From Apostichopus japonicus (taxonomy: Eukaryota; Echinodermata; Holothuroidea; Aspidochirotida; Stichopodidae): a stretch of 64,000 bases of DNA. Shown one piece after another: positions 29,938-43,363 of this stretch. Made by a program: the position numbers and the translations under genes. The stretch spans positions 23,665,841 through 23,729,840 of the forward strand of contig NC_092575.1 of assembly GCF_037975245.1 (NCBI RefSeq), in the 5' to 3' direction. Numbering within the stretch: position 1 is the first letter of the stretch; each line of letters opens with the position of its first letter. The notes beneath the pieces were generated by a model. It did no database searches. It saw only the letters and a list, made by a program, of their open reading frames with translations, and was not told where the DNA came from.

Positions 29938-32791
29938 AAATTGTCATATATGTTAATATTAATATGAAAGAGAAAATAACACAGTTGTGGAGATTTTGTA
30001 ATTTTGTCCAGCTCTGTATTATAGGAATGTAGGCTATATACAATATGCGTCATCACAGTGGTTAGTTAGCCTATCGTTGTTTATCAGCCACTATACCGTA
30101 ACTATTCCAATTTTAACGTTACCGTTTGCGGATTAAATAAACAATATAATAGCACGGTCGAAAGCAAAAGACAGAAAAACAATTAATCGCTTGTAATTTG
30201 CAAAGAGTTTAATTTGTTTTAAAGGGCGATGCAAACCCTTTTGCTCCCCTCCCCCTAGAAAGGAATAGAAAAAAGGGGCGGGAATTTTTTTTTGTGGCTA
30301 TTTCTATTTGGCAACTTTGTGGGGTTCAACAGCGTAATTACGGTACACGCGAGGAGCTGTGGCGTCACTAGATTTTTAAGAGTTGGGAAGGGAAAGGAAG
30401 ATGACAAGCAAACAAGCGGTACCCTGTGTAGTGCACGTCATGTGTAAATTTAAGGGCAGAGGGATGGGGCACGGCCACCCCAACCTCGTACCCGCATTTA
30501 CAGGAAGCCACTACAATATTAATACTTGTAGTCACCAGAAGCGGCAGCTATGGGTGTTTGTGGAGGGGGAGGGGATGGGGGCGGTAAGGGACATTCGTTT
30601 TATGCATACCAACAGTCAGGGCAATCAGCTTGTTTTTTCTCTTTCTCTTTTTCTTGTTCTTTTGGTCAACAATTATTCTGAAAAGTATGTCAAAGGTTGT
30701 TAAACACGATCATTAAATCCATCGTTAATTAGTAAATGCCAAAGAATAAATTTGAATTTTTAACCAGTGAGTCAATCAATGATTGTCTGTCATTAAGAGA
30801 GAGAGATGGGTGGGCGGTAAGAATTTTTTTTTTATGATCTTAACAAGATTATATAAGACAGCATGTAATACATCATGGATGTGGAGTTATCAGCTCATTA
30901 AGTGAATATGTTTTTCACCTGACCAACCCCCTCCCCCGCCCTCCCCTCACCCACCCACCCCTCGTCTAGAATTGAAGTGCTTACAATCTTCTGTACATGC
31001 TGGATTTTAGGCTCTGCAGGAATAATCTTTTCAGGTGGAAAGTGTCCGCTCAAAGATACTCCCGGGAACTGCAGGTTTCCTTTTTGAGTGCAGTCGGTCT
31101 TGGTTCAAGGGTATATTTGTCTTTATAGATGGTACGTATAGTTGGCCCGTTTATTGTATGATGTAAAAGGCTTTCAGATATATTGGGATTAGTGTTTTTG
31201 TATGTCTTTGTTCCTGTGGTTCTGATAGACACGTCAATACCTGATATCATCTACGCTTATGCCATTTTCTAGCAAAGAGGTGTATATAGTTAGGCGAATG
31301 AATATCGTTACAATGGTAATAATGTACGCTGCACTCAGAGGTACATTCGCATGCAGCACTGACAGGCTCTCGATCCCGGGTGCATTTCATTATACCAATA
31401 GTAACGTAGTGAATACCTTCAGGTCCTCTTAGTCAATGCCTGATATAGTGAAGTTGTTATAAATAACTACCGGTGGTAGCAAGGAATTGTGGTGTATGGG
31501 GATCCTTGTTGGAAAGTCCTGGAGGAGGGAGAAGTTTATTCAACAATCACCACAATGCAAGAACAAAACATGTATGATTGTGTCATCTTTACGTGACTGA
31601 CACACAAGAATGACTTGCTTCAGTTACATCTGAAACGATGCAGATCATTTTGAGGGTCCAAATACTTTTTAGACTGATGCGGTTACCAAATTCTCTGGTA
31701 AAAGTATAAACAAAGATGTTTCACGTTGTCACAAGCATGCAGAGGTAATTGAATTACTGATTACTCTCTGCAAGAAAAAGTACATTGTTGAAGTATCAAA
31801 GTTGTCAAGAAGATTTTAACTATATGATATATTATAATGATACAGCAACTAGTGAATACAAATAATTGTTTCTTAATGATCGTCTGTCACTTAGGTATAA
31901 TGACCATTAGCTATATACTCAAATTTAGGATATGATTAGATGTAATAATTAACTCAAATGAAATATGTCAAAGAGCTGAATCTAAATTAACTCAATATGG
32001 CAGAGGCTTTAGCAAGTTGAATTTTGTTTGGGGGAGGGGAGGGGAAGGGGGGAGGGGAACTACCACATTATCACATAAAAAAATGAACATAAACATTTGT
32101 CCTTGTTGATTAATGGCATGGTACACGGGCAGTGATGTATCTCAAAAAACATAACTTTGACACCAGAACCGGACTCACAGTTCTTAATTGGATTGTTGAA
32201 GTGTGGACAGCTATACTTCAGTCTCTGTTTTCATGTAGGCCTATTTATATTCTTTCATCAGTTAGGAAATGCTTTAATTTTGAGGTTAGGCAGCGGATCC
32301 CAAACTTTCTTTTTGGCCATATATACTTGCCCATATATAAACAGAGCTAACTCAAAATAAACTTACTTAAAAATAACAATTAGCAGGAGCCTTATTACTA
32401 CTATAATTGCAGCTCCCGTGGCCTAATCTTTTGTTAAGCGGAACGCTATATGCAAAATTGAAATTACATGGAAATTTTAGGACCATGCATGTAGAAACAC
32501 ACCCAAGAAACATTAAAGGCCCATATACTACTTAGAGATCAACGAACTACTTTTATTCTGCTTTTATTTCTAAATTGGATGGGCATATTTTTCAAAATAT
32601 TGTGGGACAAATCTTTTGATAGAGCAATTAAAGACAGGGATATAACCTGACTGCGGCGCTAGCAACAGTCTTTGGTATTTGTTATGCATATACCCACACC
32701 CTAACTTACAACTCACACCCCAGTGTAGTATTACCGCTGAGGTATACGCCTGAAGAATAGTTAACGTAACACTGTTCTTATTTTTTTACAG
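29938..32791. other. Intergenic DNA, nothing assigned
   Basis: AT-rich sequence with purine- or G-rich tracts (about 30555-30590, 32030-32060) and a C-rich stretch at 30925-30962. Short open frames here show no family resemblance or splice support. Confidence 0.5.
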
Positions 32792-33592
32792 TTATGACGA
32801 CCAAATGAATTTACGATGATGACATGAAGCCTGCCACCAATTTTTAACATCCAAAATTTCCAACTGGGGTTTGCCTGATCTTAAAACTAGGTCGTCTACC
32901 TGCATTAACTTCTTTGCGATTCCGCAGAAAAAGTCTTTAGCAGAATGCAATTGGTATCTGTTATAATGTACGACAAATCCATATTTCTTCCATTCGAAAT
33001 ATTCATTATATGCGGTATCATTCTGATCCAGATAATATGATGTAATCCGCCAGATCTGTCATATTTTTAAAATCACTGACATGAATAAAAGAATGAGGAG
33101 GTGCTACTATTTCGTAGGCTTTCCGTGTTGTTCCATGGACAATCGGAACTATGTTTTTACTCAGTCCATTTATTTCTCAGTGATATAATCTTCACATTCA
33201 CTCTTTTCGAGTGCTAAGTAAAATTTGTGACTGTTCAGTAAACGGTCTCATTCCGCTACATTGTTTTGAGGACAATTTAAATTTCCACATTCACCGTATG
33301 TATCCACTTGAAGGAATTTCTGCAGATTCTTCACAAACGTGGTTCTAGGCCAAGAGGAGGTGAAACAGTTTGATACCATCCAGGCTATTAGTCTTGTTTT
33401 TTCAGCCGCCCAGTTTCGATTGCCACTTTGGAAGTTTTCAGGTGCCATTTCAAAATACCTTCCGTACGGAATGGTAATTTCTGAAGCCGTACATACAATA
33501 TCTTGAAGGATAGCTTCAAATATAGTTGTAACATGTGACTGTTTAGTATTACAATATAACGATATTAAGATATAAACGATGTAGTGGGACAT
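32792..33592 (-). pseudogene. Alpha-1,3-fucosyltransferase (GT10) pseudogene
   Basis: Reading the minus strand in pieces gives GT10 blocks in the right order. They are ITIPYGRYF, then TRLIAWMVSNCFTSSWPRTT and VDTYGECGNLNCPQ, then HKFYLALEKSECEDYITEK (the acceptor-domain ENS..DYITEK signature), then NIVPIVHGTTRKAYE and PPHSFIHVSDF, then DTAYNEYFEWKKYG. It ends at TAA (32792-32794). GT10 enzymes move fucose from GDP-fucose to N-acetylglucosamine in the Golgi. Lesions: in-frame TGA at 33248-33250 where the family usually has Cys, a frameshift near 33175 just after DYITEK, and another near 33030. The N-terminal membrane anchor and stem are missing upstream of about 33490. No introns are visible within the homologous part. 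Confidence 0.82.
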
Positions 33593-33908
33593 TTCAATTA
33601 CTCTGATCTGTTATTGGCCGGGAGGATTGGTAAATGACTGAGAAAGGAATAACTGGAGACCACCCGCACCGGGAATTTCAACGATACTTGGATTTTTCTT
33701 ACCTTGCTATAGCCCCAACGCCATTTCCCTTTGTGGTACAGTAAGACTGTGTGGTTGTACAGTTGCTAACCTGTGATATGAGATACCGTTTACGTATTAA
33801 GGGAGCATACTTACTTGAACTTGCCTTGACATACCCTCGAGTTCAGTATCCTCCTAACTCCAATTGCATCTAATGTGGTATGACTGCGTGGTTCATAGCT
33901 TACCTCTG

Positions 33909-33909
<1 letters not shown>

Positions 33910-33951
<42 letters not shown>
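33910..33951. repeat. (TA)n microsatellite
   Basis: About 42 bp of uninterrupted TA at the edge of the dispersed repeat that follows. Confidence 0.95.
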
Positions 33952-33954
<3 letters not shown>

Positions 33955-35133
33955 ATGGAGAAGTCCCGTATCAAATTCACACTTGTCTTACCACTTACTG
34001 GCTGCACGGCTTCCACGTATTATGTGAGGTCGGTGTTGTGGGCGTTTTGGTCGCACGTGACAAACGCCGACTTTAAGTTACGTCATACATCACTTGCCTT
34101 ACAGCAATTTTTCCCTATTTTTTCTCAAAAAAAACAACAAAAAAAACGTGTCGATAATTATACTTTATTACTTGAATAGTCTCTGTATATTCATAGTGTG
34201 TTAGCTTGAGCAATTCATTCCTTACATTACGGGATATTTCTACAAATTTCGGTATATTTAGGTACGTACCCAGGCCTGGGCACACAGGACCGTGCTCCCC
34301 ACTACCTCCTTCCACCCACCCATGTACAAACGGCAGTGCCCACCTAACACATTTAACGTGTACTTAATAGTGTAGTTTAACATGTATTGAGGAATACTTT
34401 TTAAGAAAAAGTCACCCAGGAAAGAACCTGAGCACGAAAACCAAACTACCAAACGACTGATCCGCTCTCAGCCCCAGTCCCCTTGCATCGGGACTGTGAC
34501 TGTGTGATCATCGTCAGGTGTGTATCACCATTCCCGAAGGGAACAGATACTACACGTGATCTTAGCCAAAAGGCCGAGAAGCGTATTGAGGAATGTTAAC
34601 ATAGCATCTAAAGTGTACGTACTAAGCGAAGGGCATATATCAACATAAGGAATGACTACATCTGATTAGTCATGTGTAAACATAATATGTTGTCTCCTCT
34701 GATCCCGACCAAGATCCAGTGTGAACACACGGCGAAGAATCTGATCTCATGAATGACATGGTTAATACTCCCCGTATCTAGTGCAAACGCGTCCTAAAGT
34801 TCCTTCTGCGTTGAAACGTTAATCCGCAAGTAAACGATTAACTTATTTTATGTAAAATACCACATGACGTCACACTACCGTACTTTCATTTCTTAGAACA
34901 CGTGATATAATTAAGATTAGGCCCGAATGTTCATGAAAACTAAAATAGCCCCATCACCTTTCAAAGCCTGCTTTTGTAGTTGAATACCATCTAATGTATC
35001 TGGTATCTACAATAATAGACCGTAAAAGGAAACATAAGATATCAAATAACATAATGTATTACATAAGTCCGATAATATTCCACAAGAAATAATAATATTA
35101 GGCATGAAACAAAAGAGATGCACAGGACGACAA
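33955..35133 (+). repeat. Dispersed repeat R3, copy A (hosts a U2-headed retroposon)
   Basis: It shares long stretches, in the same orientation, with 45904-47701: an 'agaagtcccg.atcaaattcacac' start, then a core from about 34595 to 35133 ending in 'aacaaaagagatgcacaggacg'. The two copies differ by separate insertions, the 188-bp element at 34396 here and a 776-bp element in copy B, so each serves as the empty-site control for the other. I do not recognise the family and see no coding capacity. Confidence 0.75.
34396..34583 (-). mobile_element. 188-bp retroposon with a U2 snRNA 5' head
   Basis: On the minus strand the first 43 nt read CGCTTCTCGGCCTTTTGGCT and AAGATCACGTGTAGTATCTG. This is the 5' end of U2 snRNA, including stem-loop I and the GTAGTA branch-point recognition sequence, with one change (AAG to ACG). 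After that it departs from U2: a UUCG-capped hairpin, a CAGTCCC/GGGGACTG hairpin and a third CAGG/CCTG hairpin, with no clear Sm site or U2 3' half. It is flanked by an 11-bp direct repeat TATTGAGGAAT (34385-34395 and 34584-34594), and repeat copy B lacks it. It was therefore inserted by retroposition, like the snRNA-headed SINEs known in some animals. Confidence 0.75.
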
Positions 35134-38100
35134 GCTTTTCTTTATGATAAACCGAGATGAAAACCGAGACTGAAAAACCGGATAACTAATAGAATAACCG
35201 ATAACCGTTGGAATAACCGACATCCATGAGAACTTATAACCGATGATAACGGTATGAGAATAACCGACAAGTTATCTTACTATCTGACATACTTCAATTC
35301 AAACGACGTATAGTTTAATATCTACGTTGATAAGTCTTCATGACGTCGCATTGAGCAACTTTTGTTTGATTCTGCGCAATATAAGACTAATTATCATTAT
35401 TATTAGTATTCAATACTGTCTAAAATTAATTGCCTCCACCGGTGATGTTCAATTTGAATTTCATTTTTACATTTTTAAATTTTCTCTTTGGCTTTCTTTG
35501 ATGCTGGAAACCAAATACATTTGTAATTAAGCACCGTTATCCAAAACAAAATATTACTGAAACTTCGAGTTTCATATTGCTGGATTTGAAGCAGTAATCG
35601 ATAAGGCTTTATTTGTGTGTGTCTGTCAAGTGGATCTACTTGTATATAAAACTAATTTCCTCTTCTTAGAAACAAGATACTTAAATTAGTTCCCGACCAA
35701 TCTTTAGCTTTTATTGTAATGTAGATCTATGCATGAAATACATAAATGTTCATTTATTTCTTCTAATGTGACGATATTAAAGTTCGTGTAGCATCAAGTT
35801 TCACTAAACGAAACAAAAAAATATTATAAAAAGAACAAGAAAAAAACATAAGAGCGGATGACATTTTCGCTTTCACTTCGAATCCATAGAAAGAAAGTAA
35901 AATAACGTATAAGGACAAAGTTGTATGCCTGTATAGCTTAGAAGCAAAGGGTGTGGGTTGGATATAACACAGCTACATGATACGTGAAGTTAATGACAGG
36001 TGGGGTGCATAGGCCTATAGTTGGGATATAGGAAGGGTTCATATACATGTATTGTGTCTTTAAAGGTACTTAGTCCTATGGTGAAGTTCGTATTGGTACA
36101 GTGGTCAGAGTTGGATCCAGACGAGGCTAGGGGGGGGGTGTTGATCCCGGGGATCATGTATAGCCAATGGTCAGATATAATGCTAGCTATGTGATGAATA
36201 TTCAGTGAATGTTTATGTTATCTTCTAACATCTATTCCGCATATTTCGTTAGAATGAAATCCACCTTATTTTTTTTCTAAACATCTGGAATCCTCTTTCG
36301 AGATAAATTTTATGATGACGTCAGTTTCGCCCTTATGCCCTAAATGATAAATGCTGATGAACTTATCGGCTTATAAATGTTATAATGATTGTCAAAGTTG
36401 TAATTAAATACTTATTGACAACAACAAGGACTATACCACTGGATGAAATCCAATAGCATATTTTCTTGACAGGTTTTGTAACGCAATATTAATATTGAGA
36501 TCATAAACGTCTTATGTTTTCATATGCTAATTTTTTTTTTTTTTTGGGGGGGGGGGGGGCGTGTTGCAGTTTGTGGCGCTGACTTAATAGGCTGTGTTAG
36601 ACAATAAAAAGAGACCCTGCATTCATTTTAATTGCTAAAACCACCCAAAATGGATGAATACATTTTTAGCAAACAAAAATGGTCCATAAAATGCATTATG
36701 CTTTAATTTTAAATATTTTCTTTTAGTATTAAATTATATTTAATCATATACATAACAGTGTAAGCTACTTACCATACAACGCTTGTAGAGTATATGGTAA
36801 AAAGTATGGCCTAAAAGCAGGAACATCCGGGACATTCAAAGTCATGTGATACATTGAATCGATACTGTCTTTACACTTTCCTTCCTTTCCTTCAGTTGAT
36901 ATGTTCAAGAAATAATCTATAGTTCTCCAAGCAAACATTATCTTGAAAAAAAATGCGTCTTTATTAAATTATATTCAAGTTGTTTACTATTTTAGGTTTA
37001 CGTTTATTCAATTATGGTAAAGCATACAGTGATGGTATTATGGTTGATATTTAAAGAATATATATATATATATGGTGGCATTTTTTGTACAGAGTCTGCA
37101 AATGCGTTCTCCTATCTCAAAAATGATAATAAAAAAAAAAGTGTCGAATAGGAAAACATCTTTTTCGAGAAGTTGTCAAACAGGATTTGATACTTTGTGG
37201 CTTATATGCCAAAGTGTATAAATAAAAGAACACGCGAGTATGTAAATGGAGGTGTGGGTGGGGAGGAGGGGGGCGTAGACTTTGTGTCATTTAGAACACT
37301 TTAGAAATGATCCAAAGAGTGGTTTAGGAAGGTTGTTTACTGGTAAGAAGTGTGTAAGTCAATGAGGCATTTCGATGAACTTTACCTTTATACGGTAGGT
37401 TTACCAGGGAATATACTGTGCGCTTAAGGGAGCTGATGTGGCGTATATTGCTGTACAAGTTAGTATCATTTCTGATTCATGTAGCCAATATGTGGTTACT
37501 GTGCTACTGCTAGGGTCAGTGTGTATTAAGGTGTGTTTGCGTGCGCGAGTGTGTGTGTGGGGGGGGGGGTATCTAAGGATAGCAGATATGCGCAAACAAC
37601 ACATATGGAGATCCGCAATACTACATGTATGCACAAAACATACAAATCTGGGTTACAATCTCCCCTCCTTCAACTCTACATAGAAATATCCCAGCTGCTG
37701 TATTAAAGTATAACTGCAGAAAGATGATAAAAAAACCTTGATTGCGTGCAATCGTGCAGTAGACACTCTTTGATATTATATAAAGCGTATTTTCAACTAT
37801 CCCAGAAAGAAAAGCGACATTATATGCTCAATAATCAGTTTAAAAACGACTAAAGTACCGAAATAATTCCACGCTACAATCAGTTTCTGGTAATAATGCA
37901 ACTAGAGATATTGTGATGATGGCGTTAATGTCTTATTATATACATTACCTTGCTTAGACGGAGAGACGCTTTTGTCAATGTAAGTATACATCATTGGGTT
38001 TTGAATCACGCGACGTGCAGACAAGTCTCATATTGCTATTAACATCTATATTTGATGATGCAGCTATACATTGATGGAGATATAGGCCAAAGATAGAACA

Positions 38101-40108
38101 CGCTACTATACAGTATAGATTGCATTATCTTGATCAATGAAACGGAAAATAAAGGAATAAAGGATAAAAAAGATATACTATTCATAGCGATCGCTTTGTT
38201 GCAGTGATACCAATGTATATATGTATATCTTATATGACGCTGATTACGAAGCCGTGCCGTGTGATTCAGTACAACTAAACCAGCGACTATACGTTGTGCA
38301 ATAATCTTCGTATACGACGAATTGATAGCCGTGTCTGCTATATACGCCTAGAGGCTAGACGCTGTACACCTGGGGGAACCTGTTGGGCTATAGTGAGGGG
38401 GGGGGGTGAGGGGTGGATTGGCAGCATCCAGAGGGGGAATAACATGTATTGAAGTGTTTGCGACATATGTAATAATTACACATGAAAAACTATAGTATCA
38501 GGTATCAGACCATTGTCAGGGGCGGATGAAGGATTTAAATAGAAGGAATGTGGCCTTGGTATTAATGAAACCGATTCCCGTTTAGGGGAGTCCCCAGAAT
38601 TCTGATGTATATCTATGCATAATGAATTACGCCTATAATAGGTTTACATTAAAAATTTTGCTTAAAACTACTTTATTTCTTTTGTGTGGGTTGATAGAGG
38701 TGCATGTGGTGGGAGAGGGGGATGGGGAGAGGGGGGGGTTACATCATCACTCTAGAGTTTATTTAATTTATGTATAATTAATGGGTGTGCCAAATATTAT
38801 AATTTAGAAGGCTCGATACAAACTGATATCAGTTATATTTTAATTATATTTTATATTAACAACACATTGTCTGGTTCATTTCTTTATAACATTGTCTCCA
38901 AGGCCAAATTAAAGGGATATAGTGAAGTCGTATGATTTAAGAAACATGCGATTAATAGAAAATATAAAATGCTGGATTTCGGAATATTATAAACCAATGA
39001 CTCATTACGTAACACAATTTAAGGTTGGTCGAGGAAAAGAGAAATAAACTTTAATATAATATAATCAGCAAAATAAAACATAAAATAAATAAATGAGATG
39101 ACAATAAATGTATTTATCGTTATATCATAAACTCATATGTAATTATGTAACTGACAACTCTGGCAAGTTATACATTGTATAATATTTACTGTACCCTGTT
39201 ATGTTATACTTTACTTTCTTTCCAACTAGAGTTCTTTGCTTCAACAAACAATTGTTAAATCACCATTATTATTATAAAAAATGTCAGGCCTAAATTAATC
39301 ACAACATTGGCCAGGAATGATATGGTTATTTATACATCAACAAGACACTTCGGTCTCTTTAAAGCTTTTATATAATCTTAAAGAGATATTCCGGTGGCTA
39401 TAGTTAACTGTTTTACAGAATTGCTGGTAGTTTTTTGGTATGTTTAGGTCAAAAGCTGACATCCTCATAGCATTTCGTGTGACGTAGACACGATGTTTGT
39501 TTTTCCGAATTTGGTGGTATTTCATGATGCACCAGACAACAGGAGCGTAGAGTGACGTCATCATGACAATTAAGTAAACACGTGAGGGATAAGATATTGA
39601 GATATGACACTTTTAACTAACTCTGATGGAAAACACGTTCTCTTTAAGATATTTGTCACATTTCTTGCCACTGGAACATTCCTTTAAGGTTTTTTTTGTA
39701 CCTTACGACATCTGACTCCTTTCTATATATCTTAACTTAAATGACAATAGTCGACCCCTTCCCATTCTCCCACCCTTGACCCCATTCCCCGCACCCTCGG
39801 CCTCCCCTTCCCTCACCCTCAACCCACATCCGATCCAGTCAAGTAAAACGAGTGCAAATATTTAGTGCGAGCAGTAAAACGTAAATTTCTTCTTGTCAGT
39901 AAAAGAGTGTATATAAATAATTGTTGGAGTACACAGCATGCCAATACCAAAATTATGCACCCATTCTTAAGGTAAGCCAGTTTCTTTTAGAGCTAATAGC
40001 ATAGGCCTTTAATTGTCCGGTAATTGAAAGGCTAGTCTAGGCGATTAATTCTTTTAGACTGACAAATGAAGGTCTACTTCAAGACTTCCGATTGAAACTT
40101 GCATCGGA
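35134..40108. other. Intergenic DNA, nothing assigned
   Basis: AT-rich sequence with homopolymer and simple tracts: T/G runs at 36530-36559, TA at 37056-37074, G-runs near 37559 and 38398. Several short frames exist but none shows recognisable domains or paired splice sites. Confidence 0.45.
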
Positions 40109-40260
40109 TTGCTACATATATATAGCGTTCACAAGACATTACGAATTGGAATTCTCACATTTTGTACCACAAGTGAACTTGGAGCAAACAGGTGTGATGT
40201 CATACAAATGCTTTTTTTTGTGCTCTGTATTGTTCTGACCAACTGTAAAGGGTTTCTAAA

Positions 40261-40675
40261 TATATCACTATATGGGGATGTGATGTTGACTATAAGGATG
40301 ACACTATATGTGGAGGTGAAGTTGACTATAAGGATGACACTATATGTGGAGGTGAAGTTGACTATAAGGATGACACTATATGTGGAGGTGAAGTTGACTA
40401 TAAGGATGACACTATATGTGGAGGTGAAGTTGACTATAAAGATGTTACTATATGGGGATGTGATGTTGACTATAAGGATGTCACTATATTTGGATGTGAA
40501 GTTGACACTATATGGGGATGTGATGTTGACTATAAGGATGTCACTATATTTGGATGTGAAGTTGACTATAAGGATGTCACTATATGGGGATGTGATGTTG
40601 ACTATAAGGATGTCACTATATTTGGATGTGAAGTTGACTATAAGGATGTCACTATATGGGGATGTGATGTTGACA
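40261..40675 (+). repeat. 36-bp minisatellite, ~11 units, open on both strands
   Basis: The unit is close to gaagttgactataaggatg plus acactatatgtggaggt (36 bp). Two sub-types, tatatgtggaggtgaag and tatatttggatgtgaag, alternate with tatatggggatgtgatg in the second half. One unit near 40500 is shortened. Because 36 is a multiple of three and the unit lacks stops in these frames, both strands show reading frames of about 190-200 codons (12-residue repeats such as GDVMLTIRMSLY). I regard these as by-products of the repeat. Confidence 0.85.
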
Positions 40676-43363
40676 ACTATATTACTAACTGTACGTGTAT
40701 TCATATGAAAGACGCACGCCTATTTTGACGTGGAGGAAAATTGGATGAAATTTTTAAAGAAATAAAAAAAGGGTAAATAAAATTTGTCAGTGGGCATGAC
40801 GTCACAACTAAAAGCTCAAGTTTACAGTTGGTACAAAACGTGTGAACTTCAAATGTTGCTACCTTAAATATCCCGTATGTAGGAATTGAATAATAAACTT
40901 CACCAGTGAGATGCTGATAGAAACCGTTAAATCTTTCATCAAATCAATTCTCACCTGGAATATACTTGTAAAGTATGGTTGCATCAGTGCGTAACAACTA
41001 TTTGTGTTAAATTAAGAAACAAAAAACCAGTCTGTTGCTTTCTGATCTATACCATTGGCATTTTGATTACAGCAGAAGTAACCGATTAAAACGAAAAAGT
41101 TGACGCACCCCCCCCCTACCCCAACCATCTTCAAATGTCATACCTTATCTACCTGTGGCCAACCGTGATATATTACATAAATGTGATGCGTGCCTGAAAT
41201 TTCCGCAATAACGACAAATGATTCTTTACTTCTACTAATTTCTTTCCTTAAATTTGTAGAATTTATATATATTGATATTTCAGTATAACTTTCAATTACA
41301 ACATTATATTCTCTGTCACATCTCTTTCATAAATTTAAAATACAATTGCACTAACATGTTTGGAAAATTTCTTTACCCAAATGTCATTTTTGTCACGATT
41401 TATCCAATATTAATCATAAATGAAAATAAACAAAGATTCTTCGGCGATGACCAGGATGAAAAGTAAAATAAAATTTAAAAATTGCACTTTAAAAATATGC
41501 ACCGTACCTTCGAAATATAACATATAAACACTGGTCATTTCTCAAAATAATTATGAAAAGAGATAAAAATATTTCGCAAGATTGTGCACATATTATATAC
41601 GTTTCTGGCCCTAATTTGGAAGAAGTCTTTGAATCCATTTTTGCCAAAACTTTATTTATTTTTTTTTGCAAGAAGAGGTTTTCTTAAGCATTTAACCCAA
41701 GTGAAATTTGAAGCACGCCATTATATAAGAATTTCCACGTTCGCCAAAATCAGAAATACCCTGTCTGAAGCACCAACGATTGGTATCTTAAGTTCAATAA
41801 CACTTTTCTCAAGCTTTCTCAACGATCTAATCAAGCCTACTGATTATCAGACTAAGACCCCCCCCCCCCAGCCCTCCCTTACCCTTGATTCCCCCCCCTC
41901 CTAAGTGAACCTTACTAGGCGAATAGCTCGTGAATTTGATTCAAGCCTCAATATTTCGTTTTCCGGATACTTTTTTAACTCTCCATTATTAATCACAGTA
42001 CAAAGTTATATGTGAACATTTTTCATTATTTTTTTTTCGGTTGATGTCGCTAATTTTTTTTGTTGTTCGATATTATACTTGACCGATAGAACAATACTGT
42101 TGAGGAATGTTTGTATTCATATTTTAGCATTAAAAAGGTATGATCAAAATTAACACCAAAATATTCTTTTATCTGTCACGTATTGGAGTTCCTCTACAGT
42201 AACTTATTGAGAACTTGTCTAAATACGGAAAATATTCAATATAAAGAGTATCACGTTTCCCACGATAGTTGATGTTAAAATAAGCTTATTAAGTTCAACA
42301 AGCATGCTGTAGGGGCGTAGCAATATGCGGCTTAAGAGGTCCATTGACTAAGGGCCCCCAAAATGGCCGGAGGCTCCCAATGGTTGTTTCCGATAGTTTG
42401 ACCCAACGGATCATCACTGTCAAATATGACAAATTTTACATCGATGGTTTTATGTTAGTTTAAATGACGTTATAGTGAAGGGCTCAAGATGTCACTCTTG
42501 TTTAGCAGTGGTCGTGGAATGCCTTGCTAAGCCACTGTTGAAACCACAGACAAGACTGACCAAATAGACCACAGTTTAATCATTTGATTCGAGCATCCAT
42601 TCGGTGAACATGCGACCAGAGGAATGGAATGGGTGTCGGAGGGGGATATACCAAACCCCTTCAACCGAATGTATGATAGGCCATATAGAAAGTTATATGC
42701 TTACGAGTAACACATTTTGTTAAAAAAATATGTAATTTACGCATTTTAAACTCGAATGTACCTTGCATATTATGTGCCTTCTGATTGGTTATATTGTTAG
42801 AGATAATACAAAACCGGATACGAATGATAAAACACATGTCATACAATATATGATTATATGCTTAATGCTCTTAGTGTATACACAATATTTCTTAGATAGT
42901 ATTGCGCGTTTTTTAATAGTCCCTGACAAATCCGTCAGACTTTCTTTTGTGCGATGTTCAATAAAATCAAATAAAAATACAAAAAAGATAAACATAATTC
43001 GACAAAGTCTACCTTCCCCTTGTGTTATTACCTTTACTCTAAAAATGCTAAAAACTGAATAATTTCTCCAATAGTTAGCTCGTATATGAACACTCTTTCA
43101 AAGTCTTTCAAAATAATATTTCGATTTTACCTACGATTTCGCCATCGTATAAGAACATTACGCTATTTGCATATAACTCTCACCTTAAATTTCACAAAAT
43201 ATGCATAACTTGATGATAGTACTGGGTCACATTAAAATGGAGGTTATATTTCGGACCCATGTGTAACCCCATACAAGTGTTTTTGGTCTTTTTCTAACAT
43301 ATCTAGTACAATACTATAATATTTCACTGAGGGAACGCCATGTTTAGCGCCCTCATTTACCAC
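40676..43363. other. Intergenic DNA, nothing assigned
   Basis: AT-rich sequence with poly-C tracts at about 41108 and 41862. A 'gtaggggcgtagcaa' string near 42310 is reminiscent of hAT-type ends but has no partner that I could find. Confidence 0.4.

Noticed and set aside
33864-34076. Short frame starting before the (TA)n tract
   Set aside because: It is a run of IYIYIY from the microsatellite plus chance sequence.
34396-34583. Functional U2 snRNA gene
   Set aside because: Only the first 43 nt match U2; no clear Sm site or 3' stem-loops, and flanking direct repeats show it was inserted.
40109-40708. 199-codon frame and its 191-codon antisense partner as genes
   Set aside because: Almost all of it is the 36-bp minisatellite; both strands are equally open, which argues against coding selection.
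42305-42425. Possible hAT end near 'gtaggggcgtagcaa'
   Set aside because: No partner inverted end or 8-bp duplication could be found nearby.
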